NCBI GenBank assembly: GCA_944384925.1
Contig: CALWVF010000011.1
Span: 46,183-110,182 of the forward strand
Direction of reading: 5' to 3'
Source of the DNA: an uncultured Clostridia bacterium
GTDB lineage: Bacteria > Bacillota > Clostridia > Oscillospirales > Acutalibacteraceae
Length of the DNA: 64,000 nt
Both the position numbers and the translations under genes were made by a program. Shown one piece after another: positions 1-9,575 of this stretch. Position 1 is the stretch's first letter, and every line of letters begins with the position of its first letter. Under the pieces are notes generated by a model. That model worked only from the letters and a program-made list of their open reading frames with translations, was not told where the DNA came from and made no database searches.

Positions 1-2549
1 CCGTTCTGTGAACGTTCATTAATTATAGATTTTATAAATGTACTACCTAAATTTTTTATTGCCAAAAGTCCAAAGCGAATACTATTATCGGAAACAATAA
101 AACCACGTTCACTATAATTTACATGCGGAGGCAATACTTTTATATTCATTCTTTCACACTCTGCAATATAATGAGGTATTTTATTTATGTTATCCAACAC
201 ACTTGTTAATAAAGCCGCCATATATTCTTTCGGGTATTTACACTTTATAAATGCAGTCTGATAAGAAATATATGCATATGCAGTAGCATGAGACTTATTA
301 AATGCATAAGATGCAAAACTTTCCATCTCCTTAAAAATTTCAGCGGCCGTTTGCTCATCTATTCCTCTTCTTACACACCCATCTACTTCTATAATTCCAT
401 CATCATTTACTAAACCATATATAAATATTTTTCTTTCTTTTTCCATAACATCAGCTTTCTTTTTAGACATCGCCCTACGTACTATATCTGCTCTACCTAA
501 AGAATATCCTGCTAATGTTCTAAAAATCTGCATTACTTGCTCTTGGTAAACTATGCACCCATATGTAACATCAAGTATACTAGACAGCAACGGATGTTTA
601 TAAACAATGTCTGACGAATTATGCCTATTATGTATGTATCTTGGTATAGCTTCCATTGGACCTGGCCTATACAAAGAGATGACTGCTATTAAGTCTTCTA
701 AATTTTCTGGTTTTAATTGTGATACAACACTTTTCATTCCAGCAGATTCAAACTGAAAAACTCCATCTGTTTCTCCTCGCGAAAACATATCAAACACTTC
801 TTGATCTGCATGAATATTATTAATATTAAAACTTGGATCTACCTTTTTTACCATATTTTCTGCATCTTTTAAAATTGTTAAATTTCTCAAGCCTAGGAAA
901 TCCATTTTTAATAATCCTAATTCTTCTAATGTAGTCATTGTAAATTGTGTTACTATAGCATCGTCATTCTTAGTTAATGGAACATAACTACTAACCGGCT
1001 TTTCTGTTATAACCACACCTGCGGCATGAGTAGAAGCATGTCTAGGCATACCTTCTAATTTTTTTGCCATATCTATAAGCTCTTTAATTTGTTTGTCTGA
1101 ATCATACTTATTTCTAAATTCAGCAGAAATTTTTAAAGCTCTATCTATTGTTATTCCTAATTCAAGGGGTATTAATTTAGAAACTGTATCAACTACAGAA
1201 TAAGGTATTGCCATAGCTCTTCCTACATCTTTAATAGCAGCTTTAGCTGCCATTGTTCCAAAAGTAATAATTTGTGCTACATGTTCTTTTCCATATTTTC
1301 TAATAACATAATTTATTACTTCTTGACGTCTTTCATAGCAAAAATCAATGTCAAAATCTGGCATACTAACACGCTCTGGATTAAGAAAACGCTCAAATAA
1401 TAAATTATATTTTATTGGATCTATACCTGTAATACCAATACAATATGCAACTAAGCTTCCAGCTCCAGATCCTCTGCCTGGACCAACTGCAATCCCAGAT
1501 TTTTTGGCATATTCTACAAAATCATTAACTATTAAATAATAATCCACATAACCCATATTGTTTATCATGTTAAGTTCATATTCAAGTCTATCTAGTATCG
1601 AACTGTCTGGATTTTGACCATAATTTTTTAATAGACCTCTATAACTTTTATCTTTTAAATATTCAAAATGGTCTTGATTATTCGGAACTTCAAAGTGTGG
1701 CAATTTTGTATTGCCAAATTCAAACTCAACATTGCATACCTCTGCAATCTTTAATGTGTTTTCATACGCTTCTTTAAAATCCGGAAATAATTCTCTCATT
1801 TCTGATTCACTTTTAACATAAAATTGATCAGAAGAAAATTTCATTCTTTGTTCATCATATATCGTACGGTTAGTTTGTATACACAATAGCACATCTTGTA
1901 CTTTGCTATCTTCTTTACTTATATAATGGCAATCATTAGTTACAACCAAAGGTATTTCAGTTTCTCTTGCAATGTTTATAAGCATAGGATTCATATATTT
2001 TTGCTCTTTTAATCCTTGGTTTTGCAATTCTATATAAAAATTTTCATCACCAAAAATTTTACGATACTGTAAAGCTTTTTCTTTAGCCTTTTCATATTCA
2101 TTTCTTTCTAATAGCCTGCACAATTCGCCAGAAAGGCATGCAGATAAGGCAATTAATCCTTCGCTATATTGTTCCAATAACTCTTGATCTACCCTAGGCT
2201 TGCTATAAAACCCCTCTGTCCATGATTTAGACACAATATTTATTAAATTTTGATAGCCTATATTATTCTTGCATAATAAAACTAAATGGCTAGGCGAAGA
2301 GTCTATCTCATATACTTTATCAAACCTTGTTCTGGGCGCTACATAAACTTCACACCCTATAATTGGTTTAATATTGTTCTTTTTTGCTTCCTTGTAAAAA
2401 TCTATTACTCCATACATTACACCATGATCAGTAATTGCCACAGCGCTTTGCCCTAAATTTTTAATACTCGAAATTAAGTCTTTTATTCTACAAGCTCCAT
2501 CTAGTAAACTATATTCACTATGAACATGAAGATGTACAAAACCCTCCAT
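1..2549 (-). CDS. dnaE: DNA polymerase III alpha subunit DnaE (partial, C-terminus outside window)
   Basis: Replicative DNA polymerase of the DnaE type (not PolC). About 849 codons are visible, read from the ATG at 2549 down to the left edge; the family is usually about 1,150 residues, so the C-terminal OB-fold region is missing. The N-terminus carries a PHP domain (HLHVHSEYSLLDG at about residues 6-18), and the palm motif PDFDIDF with catalytic aspartates lies mid-protein, followed by the finger region. A GGGGG Shine-Dalgarno precedes the ATG, 10 bases after the whiA stop, so the two are co-transcribed. dnaE downstream of whiA is a familiar clostridial order. No frameshift is visible in the part present. 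Confidence 0.95.
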   Translation of the reverse strand, partial: MEGFVHLHVHSEYSLLDGACRIKDLISSIKNLGQSAVAITDHGVMYGVIDFYKEAKKNNIKPIIGCEVYVAPRTRFDKVYEIDSSPSHLVLLCKNNIGYQNLINIVSKSWTEGFYSKPRVDQELLEQYSEGLIALSACLSGELCRLLERNEYEKAKEKALQYRKIFGDENFYIELQNQGLKEQKYMNPMLINIARETEIPLVVTNDCHYISKEDSKVQDVLLCIQTNRTIYDEQRMKFSSDQFYVKSESEMRELFPDFKEAYENTLKIAEVCNVEFEFGNTKLPHFEVPNNQDHFEYLKDKSYRGLLKNYGQNPDSSILDRLEYELNMINNMGYVDYYLIVNDFVEYAKKSGIAVGPGRGSGAGSLVAYCIGITGIDPIKYNLLFERFLNPERVSMPDFDIDFCYERRQEVINYVIRKYGKEHVAQIITFGTMAAKAAIKDVGRAMAIPYSVVDTVSKLIPLELGITIDRALKISAEFRNKYDSDKQIKELIDMAKKLEGMPRHASTHAAGVVITEKPVSSYVPLTKNDDAIVTQFTMTTLEELGLLKMDFLGLRNLTILKDAENMVKKVDPSFNINNIHADQEVFDMFSRGETDGVFQFESAGMKSVVSQLKPENLEDLIAVISLYRPGPMEAIPRYIHNRHNSSDIVYKHPLLSSILDVTYGCIVYQEQVMQIFRTLAGYSLGRADIVRRAMSKKKADVMEKERKIFIYGLVNDDGIIEVDGCVRRGIDEQTAAEIFKEMESFASYAFNKSHATAYAYISYQTAFIKCKYPKEYMAALLTSVLDNINKIPHYIAECERMNIKVLPPHVNYSERGFIVSDNSIRFGLLAIKNLGSTFIKSIINERSQN

Positions 2550-2559
2550 TATTTACCCC

Positions 2560-3486
2560 CTAATTATTATCACATTCTATTTCATTTGATATTTCTATAA
2601 TTTTCTTTAGTCTATAATTCACTGTCGAACGACTTAATGGCTTTGAAAACAATTCACCTATTTCTTTTAAAGACATGTCTGGATTTTCCAATCTTATAAC
2701 AGCAATCTCTCTTAGGTTATCGGGTAAAAATTCCAAACCCTTTTTTTCTTTTATAAATTCTATAGATTGAATTTGGATTGCAGAAGCCGATGCTGTCTTA
2801 CTTATATTTGCTGTCTGAAAATTAGTAGTCCTATTCACATAGTTTCTTACCTCTTTTAGCATCTTTACCTGCATTAATTCCATAGATGCAATATTAGCAC
2901 CTATATATACCAAAAAATCTGCTACTGACTCACTTTCTTTAATATAAACAACATATTGCCCCCTTCGATAAGTAAAATTGGGCCTAAATTTAAATTCTTT
3001 TATATTTGAAATTATGTCTATAAGAAAATCAGCCAATTTCTTATTATGCACTATAAATTCCAACCTATAATCTTTATTTGGATTACTTATTGTCCCACAT
3101 GAAATAAATGCCCCTCTTAAAAAATGGGACATATTATTTTTAATATTCAAACTACAATCTATTATACTGTTTTCTAAATTAAAATTTTCTTTAAGTATAC
3201 TTATAAGTTTATCTATATCTTCTTTATTTTTCATTTCTATATTAAAATTACTTTGGCCTTTTTTATTAGATAACTTAGTTTTAACATCTACAATTGAACC
3301 TGTTATATCTACAATTAATTTCACTATTAAATCTTTTATGTAAGGTTTTCTTGTTATAAATACTATTGCATCCTCTGTAAAATTTTTACAAAACAGTAAT
3401 ATTCCATACATTTCTATTTCTTTAAATTTTTGCTTTTTAAAGTTAAATTTACATAGCTCTTTTTTAGTATCCGAAGAAAAAGACAT
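2560..3486 (-). CDS. whiA: WhiA family DNA-binding protein
   Basis: WhiA of 308 residues, the normal length. The first two thirds match the LAGLIDADG-like fold without a nuclease catalytic centre. The C-terminus (about 225-300) is a helix-turn-helix with the typical LKEIGELF...SRSTVNYRLKKI pattern. In Bacillus, WhiA affects cell division and chromosome segregation; in Streptomyces it is a sporulation regulator. The role here is inferred from family only. The ATG has an AAGGAG site 8 bases upstream. The gene sits 12 bases after rapZ and 10 before dnaE, inside the hprK-murB-rapZ-whiA run. YvcK, often encoded between rapZ and whiA, is absent here. Confidence 0.95.
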   Translation of the reverse strand: MSFSSDTKKELCKFNFKKQKFKEIEMYGILLFCKNFTEDAIVFITRKPYIKDLIVKLIVDITGSIVDVKTKLSNKKGQSNFNIEMKNKEDIDKLISILKENFNLENSIIDCSLNIKNNMSHFLRGAFISCGTISNPNKDYRLEFIVHNKKLADFLIDIISNIKEFKFRPNFTYRRGQYVVYIKESESVADFLVYIGANIASMELMQVKMLKEVRNYVNRTTNFQTANISKTASASAIQIQSIEFIKEKKGLEFLPDNLREIAVIRLENPDMSLKEIGELFSKPLSRSTVNYRLKKIIEISNEIECDNN

Positions 3487-3498
3487 TGTAATATCTCC

Positions 3499-4356
3499 TT
3501 ATTGCTTATCTATATCTCTATGTGTTACATTGACATTATATTTTAATAATAACAAATGCTCATAAAAATGCTGGGCCAATGCAACAGAACGATGTTTCCC
3601 TCCAGTACATCCTATAGCTATTAATAACTGGCTTTTTCCTTCATTTTGATAAAGTGGCAACATATAGTCTATTAATGGCAAAGCTAATTTTATAAATCCC
3701 TGTGAGACCTTATTATTTATTACATAGCTTTTTACCTCATCACTTAAACCGGTTAAATCCTTTAAATCATCAACATAGTAAGGGTTTGGCAAGCACCGAA
3801 CATCCAAAACTAAATCTGCTTCTGTAGGCATGCCATATTTAAATCCAAATGATTCACATATTACTGTTAACGCACTAGAAACATCTTTTAAGAATATACT
3901 GGATATTTTCTCTTTCAATTGGGCTGGTGAAATATGTGAAGTATCTATTATATAATCTGAAACTTCTTTTACTACTCGCAATAAATTCTGCTCTAGCTCT
4001 ATTGCTTTAGATATAGATCCACTATAAACCTCATATAAAGGATGTTTGCGCCTAGTTTCTTTATATCTAATTTTCAATACTTCTTCTTTTGCATCTAAGT
4101 ACAGGACTTTATACTCTTTTTTTTCTAATTTTAATCTTTCCAAATATTTTTTCAAAACATTAAATTCACTACTCCTAGTGTCTACAACTACAGCTACCCT
4201 TTTTTTACTATTTTTAGGTTCTTCACATAAGTTATAAAAGGAAGAAATTAATTCGGGAGGTATATTATCTACACAGTAAAATCCTATATCTTCAAAAGCA
4301 TTTAAAGCTTTGGACTTACCAGCTCCAGATAAGCCTGTTACAACTATAAATTCCAC
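3499..4356 (-). CDS. rapZ: RapZ/YvcJ family nucleotide-binding protein
   Basis: P-loop protein of 285 residues. The Walker A motif GLSGAGKS is at residues 8-15. The conserved C-terminal domain contains GCTGGKHRS near residue 249, the family signature. In E. coli RapZ is an RNA adaptor controlling glmS mRNA turnover; in Bacillus YvcJ hydrolyses nucleotides and influences competence. Which role applies here cannot be told from sequence. The start is GTG with AGGTC upstream, chosen because the P-loop begins only seven residues in. It lies between murB and whiA on the same strand. Confidence 0.93.
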   Translation of the reverse strand: MEFIVVTGLSGAGKSKALNAFEDIGFYCVDNIPPELISSFYNLCEEPKNSKKRVAVVVDTRSSEFNVLKKYLERLKLEKKEYKVLYLDAKEEVLKIRYKETRRKHPLYEVYSGSISKAIELEQNLLRVVKEVSDYIIDTSHISPAQLKEKISSIFLKDVSSALTVICESFGFKYGMPTEADLVLDVRCLPNPYYVDDLKDLTGLSDEVKSYVINNKVSQGFIKLALPLIDYMLPLYQNEGKSQLLIAIGCTGGKHRSVALAQHFYEHLLLLKYNVNVTHRDIDKQ

Positions 4357-4395
4357 AATAAGACCTCCATATTTACCTCAATTTATCTATATTAA

Positions 4396-5307
4396 TTAAA
4401 TTTCTCCTACAAGCTTTACCTCGCACTCCATATTAACACCTGTTTGCTTTTTTACTTCATTTTTTATTATGCTTATTAAAGTTAAAACATCATTACAAGT
4501 TGCATTTCCTGTATTAACTATGAACCCTGCATGTTTATTACTCACCATTGCATCTCCGACTCTTCTACCCTTTAATCCACATTGTTCAATCAATGTTCCC
4601 GCAAAATACCCTTCAGGGCGTTTAAAAACACTCCCTGCACTTGGATATTCTAATGGCTGCTTTAATTTTCTTTGGTTCATATAACCATCCATTTTAATTT
4701 TTATCTTTTCCTTATCATCTGGTTTTAATTTTACTGTAATGGATGTAATAACATTATTATTGTCGCAATAAAAGCTGTGTCTATAAGATAAGCATAGAGC
4801 TTTGGAACTCAATGTTTCAAATTTACCTTCTGGTGTGACGTGGGTACAACTATCTAAAATATTTTTCATTTCTCCAGAATAAGCTCCAGCATTCATAAAT
4901 GCTGCTCCTCCTGCTGTTCCTGGAATACCCCACGCAAATTCTAGTCCTGATAAAGAATTATTATAAGCAAAAGAACACAATTTAGATAAACTAACTCCTG
5001 CACCGCAAATTATTTTATTATTTTCTATAAGACTTAAACTATAAAAATCTCCCTCTAATTTTATTACAACTCCTCTTATACCTTTATCGGATACTAATAA
5101 ATTAGAGCCCTTCCCAAGTACAAACGGAACTATGTTATTAACTTTACAAATATGTAATATACCTTCTAATTCTTTTCTATTCCTAGCAACCAAAAAAACG
5201 TCTGCATTACCTCCTATTTTAAATGTGGTATGCTTACTCATTGGTTCATTCATAAAAATTTTATAGCCTAAACTTTGTGCTTCTTCAAATATTTTTAAAT
5301 TATACAT
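4396..5307 (-). CDS. murB: UDP-N-acetylenolpyruvoylglucosamine reductase MurB
   Basis: Cytoplasmic FAD/NADPH enzyme that reduces UDP-GlcNAc-enolpyruvate to UDP-MurNAc, the second committed step of peptidoglycan precursor synthesis. Its 303 residues hold an N-terminal FAD-binding domain (GKGSNLL near 75-81, then GIPGTAGGA) and a C-terminal MurB domain. The SAGSVFKRP motif at about 223-231 carries the catalytic serine and ECEVKLVG near the end carries the catalytic glutamate. This is the short Bacillus-type (type II) MurB. An AGGTG site precedes the ATG. It lies between hprK and rapZ, 39 bases before rapZ. Confidence 0.97.
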   Translation of the reverse strand: MYNLKIFEEAQSLGYKIFMNEPMSKHTTFKIGGNADVFLVARNRKELEGILHICKVNNIVPFVLGKGSNLLVSDKGIRGVVIKLEGDFYSLSLIENNKIICGAGVSLSKLCSFAYNNSLSGLEFAWGIPGTAGGAAFMNAGAYSGEMKNILDSCTHVTPEGKFETLSSKALCLSYRHSFYCDNNNVITSITVKLKPDDKEKIKIKMDGYMNQRKLKQPLEYPSAGSVFKRPEGYFAGTLIEQCGLKGRRVGDAMVSNKHAGFIVNTGNATCNDVLTLISIIKNEVKKQTGVNMECEVKLVGEI

Positions 5308-5386
5308 TTACACACCTAACTTATTTTTATTTACCGATTTAAAATCAATGTATTTTATATTAGTTATATATATTTAAATAAAATAA

Positions 5387-6346
5387 CTATATATTCCAAT
5401 TTAACTGCTCTTTGTAATCATCAGATTCATCCATACCCAAACTCATTAATAATTCTTGAGCTGCATTATACCCTAATTTTTTTTGCCGATTGTTCATCGC
5501 AGCCACTTCTATAATTACAGCTAAATTACGGCCTGGTTTTATAGGAATAGTTAAAACTGGTATTTCGACACCTAGTATATCTATAAAAACATCTTGTGAG
5601 CCCATTCTATCATAGATTTTTTCATCATCCCAAGATTCTAACTTAATGACAAAATCTATTTTTTCTGTCAATTTTACTGCCCCCATACCAAATAGCCGAC
5701 GTGCATTTATTATTCCTATTCCCCTAAGTTCTATAAAATGTCTTATATTTTCAGGAGATGACCCTACTAAACCACTTTTTGAAACTTTTCTTATTTCAAC
5801 TGCATCATCCGCTACCAAACGATGACCTCTCTTTATAAGTTCTATTGCAGTTTCGCTTTTTCCTACACCACTATCTCCGGTTATAAATACTCCTTCACCA
5901 TAGACTTCAACAAGAACACCGTGCCTTGTGATTCTTGGAGCAAGTTGAATATTCATATACGACAATAATGCTGCTGTCAAAACAGAAGTAGTCTCTACTG
6001 AACTAAGAATTGGAATTGCATGAATTCTTGCAGCTTCTAAAATTTCTATAGGAGGCTGCAAATTGCGTGTAACAATTACTGCAGGAGGCTTACAAGAAAA
6101 TACCTTCTTTAAAGACTCTAACCTTTTTTTTGATTCAAACCTTGCTAAAAATGAAACCTCTGTATTTCCTATAATTAGTATTCTTTTATTATCAAAGTAA
6201 TCCAAAAAGCCCATTAACTCTACACCCAATCGGTTAACATCTTTAGAAGAAATCAATACTTCTTTTGGATCGACAGGCATATATAAAATATTAAGAGAAA
6301 GTTCTTTCATAATATCTGCTAAAGAGACTTTAAATCCGTCAGACAT
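5387..6346 (-). CDS. hprK: HPr kinase/phosphorylase HprK
   Basis: Bifunctional enzyme that phosphorylates and dephosphorylates HPr (and Crh) on a serine, the sensor step of carbon catabolite control in Firmicutes. Walker A GDSGVGKS lies at about 157-164 and the HPrK signature LRGIGIINARRLFG follows. I place the start at 6346 (319 residues, beginning MSDGFKVSL) rather than at the upstream ATG at 6397. A promoter with its -10 at 6380-6385 puts transcription start near 6373, downstream of the longer start, and AAGGA lies 11 bases before the chosen ATG. A Crh-like target with the phosphorylatable serine is encoded at 43825. Confidence 0.95.
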   Translation of the reverse strand: MSDGFKVSLADIMKELSLNILYMPVDPKEVLISSKDVNRLGVELMGFLDYFDNKRILIIGNTEVSFLARFESKKRLESLKKVFSCKPPAVIVTRNLQPPIEILEAARIHAIPILSSVETTSVLTAALLSYMNIQLAPRITRHGVLVEVYGEGVFITGDSGVGKSETAIELIKRGHRLVADDAVEIRKVSKSGLVGSSPENIRHFIELRGIGIINARRLFGMGAVKLTEKIDFVIKLESWDDEKIYDRMGSQDVFIDILGVEIPVLTIPIKPGRNLAVIIEVAAMNNRQKKLGYNAAQELLMSLGMDESDDYKEQLNWNI

Positions 6347-6379
6347 AACAACACCCATCCTTATATTTATTATATAAGT

Positions 6380-6407
6380 ATTATAACCCATATACATAAT
6401 TTTTCAA
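6380..6407 (-). promoter_or_regulatory. Promoter of the hprK-murB-rapZ-whiA-dnaE run
   Basis: On the minus strand, TTGAAA (6402-6407), a 16-base spacer and TATAAT (6380-6385). It leaves a leader of about 27 bases before the chosen hprK start. Confidence 0.7.
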
Positions 6408-6447
6408 ATACTAATTATAGAAATTTTACTATCTAAATAATAAAATA

Positions 6448-6477
6448 GGTAGATGTATAGTACTTTATACATCCACC
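6448..6477 (-). terminator. Terminator of the secreted beta-helix-like gene
   Basis: Twelve-base arms (6448-6459 and 6466-6477) around a 6-base loop, with one G-T pair, followed on the minus strand by a T-rich tract. It separates the gene ending at 6490 from hprK. Confidence 0.75.
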
Positions 6478-6489
6478 AAGTTTTATAAA

Positions 6490-7302
6490 TTATTTAAAGA
6501 ACAGAAATGGTCTATGTCCATCCACTTCAAAATAATTGCCACATATTTTACAAGTGTAAAAGTATTTCTTTCTTTCATAAGGCTGAGAAACCCACATATT
6601 TTTTTCCTTGTCATATACACGCTCATAACCAGTTTCACTTCTATAATCTATTGATCTTACTAATCCTGAGCCTGCTGAACCATTCAAAAGAAAACCTTTT
6701 TCACTATCTCCGCCATAAAGTCTTACATTGTCTGCAACTACTTCCGTACCTTTTCTAAGAACAAGTGCATTGCCACCGTCTCCGCCGAAAGCTCCTCCTT
6801 TAACTCCACATCCACCTTTAATTGTAAGAGAATCTAAAGAAACTCTTCCTGATTCAACTACAACAGTATCATTGGCATCTTTGTATCCTGAACTATTAAT
6901 TCCATTAGAACCAAACATGAAACCATTTTTAATTTTAATGTCAGCATTAGCTTTACCACAGATTCTAAGACAAGCACAATTTTTAAATTTAATTGAATAG
7001 CCATTAAGATCTAAGTTCATATCGCCAGATAAACATATACTTTTATACACATCTATATTACCAGATAAAATTACGTTGTCTCCTTTTTTGCTATTTTTAA
7101 TAGAGTCTATTAAAGAATCTTGATCATAAACATAAATTGTTCTCTGATTTTCATATGATGAATTGCTATTGTCACCATATATAATATTAACATCACCATT
7201 AATTTTAATCTTATCTTTAGCAGCTGCAGAAGGTACCATTAACCCAACAAATAACACTAAAGATGAAACAGCCAATAAAACTCTTCCTTTTAAATTTTTC
7301 AT
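6490..7302 (-). CDS. Secreted beta-helix-like protein of unknown function
   Basis: I do not recognise a named family. The 270 residues open with a clear signal peptide (KR-type n-region, hydrophobic core, AAA cleavage site near residue 28). The body, about 45-200, consists of short repeated strands rich in G, N, V and I (for example MNLDLNGYSIKF, ADIKIKNGFMFGS, VSLDSLTIKGG) that read like a right-handed parallel beta-helix of the pectate-lyase type. No polysaccharide-lyase catalytic residues can be assigned. There is a CxCxxxC-like patch mid-protein and a CxxC near the C-terminus. It has its own promoter overlapping the end of gerC and its own terminator, so it is probably monocistronic and extracellular. 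Confidence 0.75.
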   Translation of the reverse strand: MKNLKGRVLLAVSSLVLFVGLMVPSAAAKDKIKINGDVNIIYGDNSNSSYENQRTIYVYDQDSLIDSIKNSKKGDNVILSGNIDVYKSICLSGDMNLDLNGYSIKFKNCACLRICGKANADIKIKNGFMFGSNGINSSGYKDANDTVVVESGRVSLDSLTIKGGCGVKGGAFGGDGGNALVLRKGTEVVADNVRLYGGDSEKGFLLNGSAGSGLVRSIDYRSETGYERVYDKEKNMWVSQPYERKKYFYTCKICGNYFEVDGHRPFLFFK

Positions 7303-7342
7303 ATTTATTTCCCTTTCTGTTTATAAAATATTTTATGTTATT

Positions 7343-7371
7343 ATTATACAGAAAAGTGTACAAAAAATCAA
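7343..7371 (-). promoter_or_regulatory. Promoter of the secreted beta-helix-like gene
   Basis: Minus strand TTGATT (7366-7371), 17-base spacer, TATAAT (7343-7348). The -35 overlaps the last codons of gerC. Confidence 0.7.
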
Positions 7372-8492
7372 TTAATATTTTGTACAAGTTTTATCCGCTC
7401 TTGTCCCATTTTTTTGACTTTTACGTCAACATTAATATTATAATCAGATTTCATTAATACTTCTTTTAAGCTTTTAATGTTCTTAAAAAATTCTTTATCA
7501 TCTCTTTTAATTATCTTTCCAAAGTTAAATACGTCACTCTTATAATTAAAAATAGACTCCCTTATAGCATTATAAATTAATGATTCGAGCCTATTTTTAA
7601 GTTCCGCTTCCATTGTAGCTATATAATTATCGCTAAATAAACTGTTTACATCTTTATTGATTTCATATATATTTGATTTTACATTAACATTTATGTTAAA
7701 GCATGGTGTACCATAATTATTTTGAAAATTAACTTTACTTTTAGAATCTGTAAGATTAAATGTTACTTTTCCCAATCCTTTTATATCTATTACTTCTGTT
7801 CCGCCTAATACACTATCTGAAACAAGTAAAACTCCTCTTGATAAATCCTCGGCTAAAAATCCCGACAATTTATCTTCATTAAATACTGCCGTCGAATCTG
7901 CTATTACTAAATCACCATTGTCTATGTTAATACATGCAATTTTAGGATCGGAAATATTATTATATAAACAATTAACTACATCTAATACATTAGAGAAAAT
8001 TATATTAGAATTTAACCTTTGAGCATTAGACATTTCTGATATTTTATCAGCAGTAATTATGCCATTAGCTCCTTCTAAGGTTAATATTTTGGATGCATTT
8101 TCCTTTGCGATAAAAACAGTAACAGTTGGTCTACATTCATAATGTCGTATAAAAAAGTCAATTACTTTACTTATGCCATCACGAGCAACTTCTTCTCCCA
8201 AAATTAATATTAAATTTTGAGAGTACATTGGTTCTTTTCCTGTAATATTGGATACTTTAGATATAGCATCAATTATAGAGTCTCCTTTTAAACTAATTGT
8301 TTCATAATTTTCTCCCATTTCTTCTCCAGAGTTATCTGCTGTAAGAAATTGAACTGTTACATTATATAAATTGTTTTCCTTATCTACACCTAGGCCCTGC
8401 ACTATAAGCCTTTCATGTAGCTGCTTACCTCCTGTGCAACCCGATAAGAGTATTGAAAAAACAATTATAAAACTAAAGCTTAACTTTTTCAC
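7368..8492 (-). CDS. gerC: GerC-type spore germinant receptor lipoprotein, Ger(x)C family
   Basis: Third subunit of a GerA-type germinant receptor, a lipoprotein of the spore inner membrane. A lipobox LLSGC places the modified cysteine at residue 19. The 374 residues are normal for Ger(x)C proteins, with the characteristic RLIVQGLGVDKE segment just after the lipobox and a C-terminal domain ending in a KVKKMGQERIK-type segment. The GTG start has AAGGAGAAG upstream and overlaps the end of gerB by 20 bases, indicating translational coupling. The germinant cannot be predicted. Confidence 0.9.
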   Translation of the reverse strand: MKKLSFSFIIVFSILLSGCTGGKQLHERLIVQGLGVDKENNLYNVTVQFLTADNSGEEMGENYETISLKGDSIIDAISKVSNITGKEPMYSQNLILILGEEVARDGISKVIDFFIRHYECRPTVTVFIAKENASKILTLEGANGIITADKISEMSNAQRLNSNIIFSNVLDVVNCLYNNISDPKIACINIDNGDLVIADSTAVFNEDKLSGFLAEDLSRGVLLVSDSVLGGTEVIDIKGLGKVTFNLTDSKSKVNFQNNYGTPCFNINVNVKSNIYEINKDVNSLFSDNYIATMEAELKNRLESLIYNAIRESIFNYKSDVFNFGKIIKRDDKEFFKNIKSLKEVLMKSDYNINVDVKVKKMGQERIKLVQNIN

Positions 8493-9570
8493 TTTCTTTT
8501 CTTCTCCTTGATTTAATAAAATCTACGATTAACAATATCAGTGGTATTATTATAGATGTTAATAAAGTAAATCCAAATAAAAAATTAATATTATATATAT
8601 ATCCATTAAAGTATTGTGTACTATTAGCTAACACACTTATTACAACAACAAAAAACGCTCCTATAAATATAGAAATCCTTCCTGCTAAATCTCCAAATAC
8701 TCTTTTTATGCACATTGAAAATAACAATAAGAAAAGAGAAACCTTTATAAATAATCCTGTTGTCCAAATACCTAAATACAAAGAATCTAAATTTTTTAAA
8801 AATCCTATACCTGCTATCATAGAAGCTGTATAAACAGGAAACAACTGTGTTTTTACATAATCTCCTAATGTTCCCACTATAGCAAATATAAAAACTGCTA
8901 TTGAAGCATATATAGCCACATTCCATAATACTATACCTTTTTTTACTTTGCCTTTAGCAAGCGGTATTAGCATAGCCATAGCAGGAATACATGAAGTAGT
9001 AGATAGCATTAATATTACACCTTTAACTACATCCTGATTCCCATCATACATTAATGGCTCATAGTTAAGTGCATTTATTTGCGGGAATAAAGATATTATT
9101 ATAAAAATACCTGCCAAAATTATTAAAAAGAGTATAAAACCCGATGCCCTCACTAATGCTTCTATTCCTTTAAATGCTGCATATGAAGCTGTAATCATTA
9201 CAGCTATAGACATTAATATTATAGATATATTTGGATCCATTACATTTGTAACAAAGTTATTAAATAACGATAAACTGTATATACAAATAAATATATAATA
9301 TACAGCATATATAAAAACAAAAATTATTCCTATCTTACCTATCAAAAAGTATGACATATCTGCAATATTCATTGATTCCCTTTTATTACAAATTAAATAT
9401 ACAGGTATAATCATAAAAAAAGTTAATATAAAGGCAACACCAGAAGAAATTATTTGGTCCCATATACTATTACTTGACGATATGGTAGAGCTATATGTTA
9501 TATTTGTAATCATTCTACTTATAAAAAGAGTAGCAAATAATTGCCCAACAGTTATCTGCCTTTTTGTCAT
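8473..9570 (-). CDS. gerB: GerB-type spore germination permease
   Basis: Inner-membrane subunit of a GerA-type receptor, of the endospore germination permease family within the APC superfamily. Its 365 residues show about ten hydrophobic segments and the family opening (ITVGQLFATLFISRM). In characterised GerB proteins this subunit binds the amino acid or other germinant. It follows gerA by 5 bases and overlaps gerC, completing the A-B-C order of a single operon. Presence of all three subunits supports an organism that forms endospores. Confidence 0.9.
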   Translation of the reverse strand: MTKRQITVGQLFATLFISRMITNITYSSTISSSNSIWDQIISSGVAFILTFFMIIPVYLICNKRESMNIADMSYFLIGKIGIIFVFIYAVYYIFICIYSLSLFNNFVTNVMDPNISIILMSIAVMITASYAAFKGIEALVRASGFILFLIILAGIFIIISLFPQINALNYEPLMYDGNQDVVKGVILMLSTTSCIPAMAMLIPLAKGKVKKGIVLWNVAIYASIAVFIFAIVGTLGDYVKTQLFPVYTASMIAGIGFLKNLDSLYLGIWTTGLFIKVSLFLLLFSMCIKRVFGDLAGRISIFIGAFFVVVISVLANSTQYFNGYIYNINFLFGFTLLTSIIIPLILLIVDFIKSRRRKESEKVKL

Positions 9571-9575
9571 ATATA

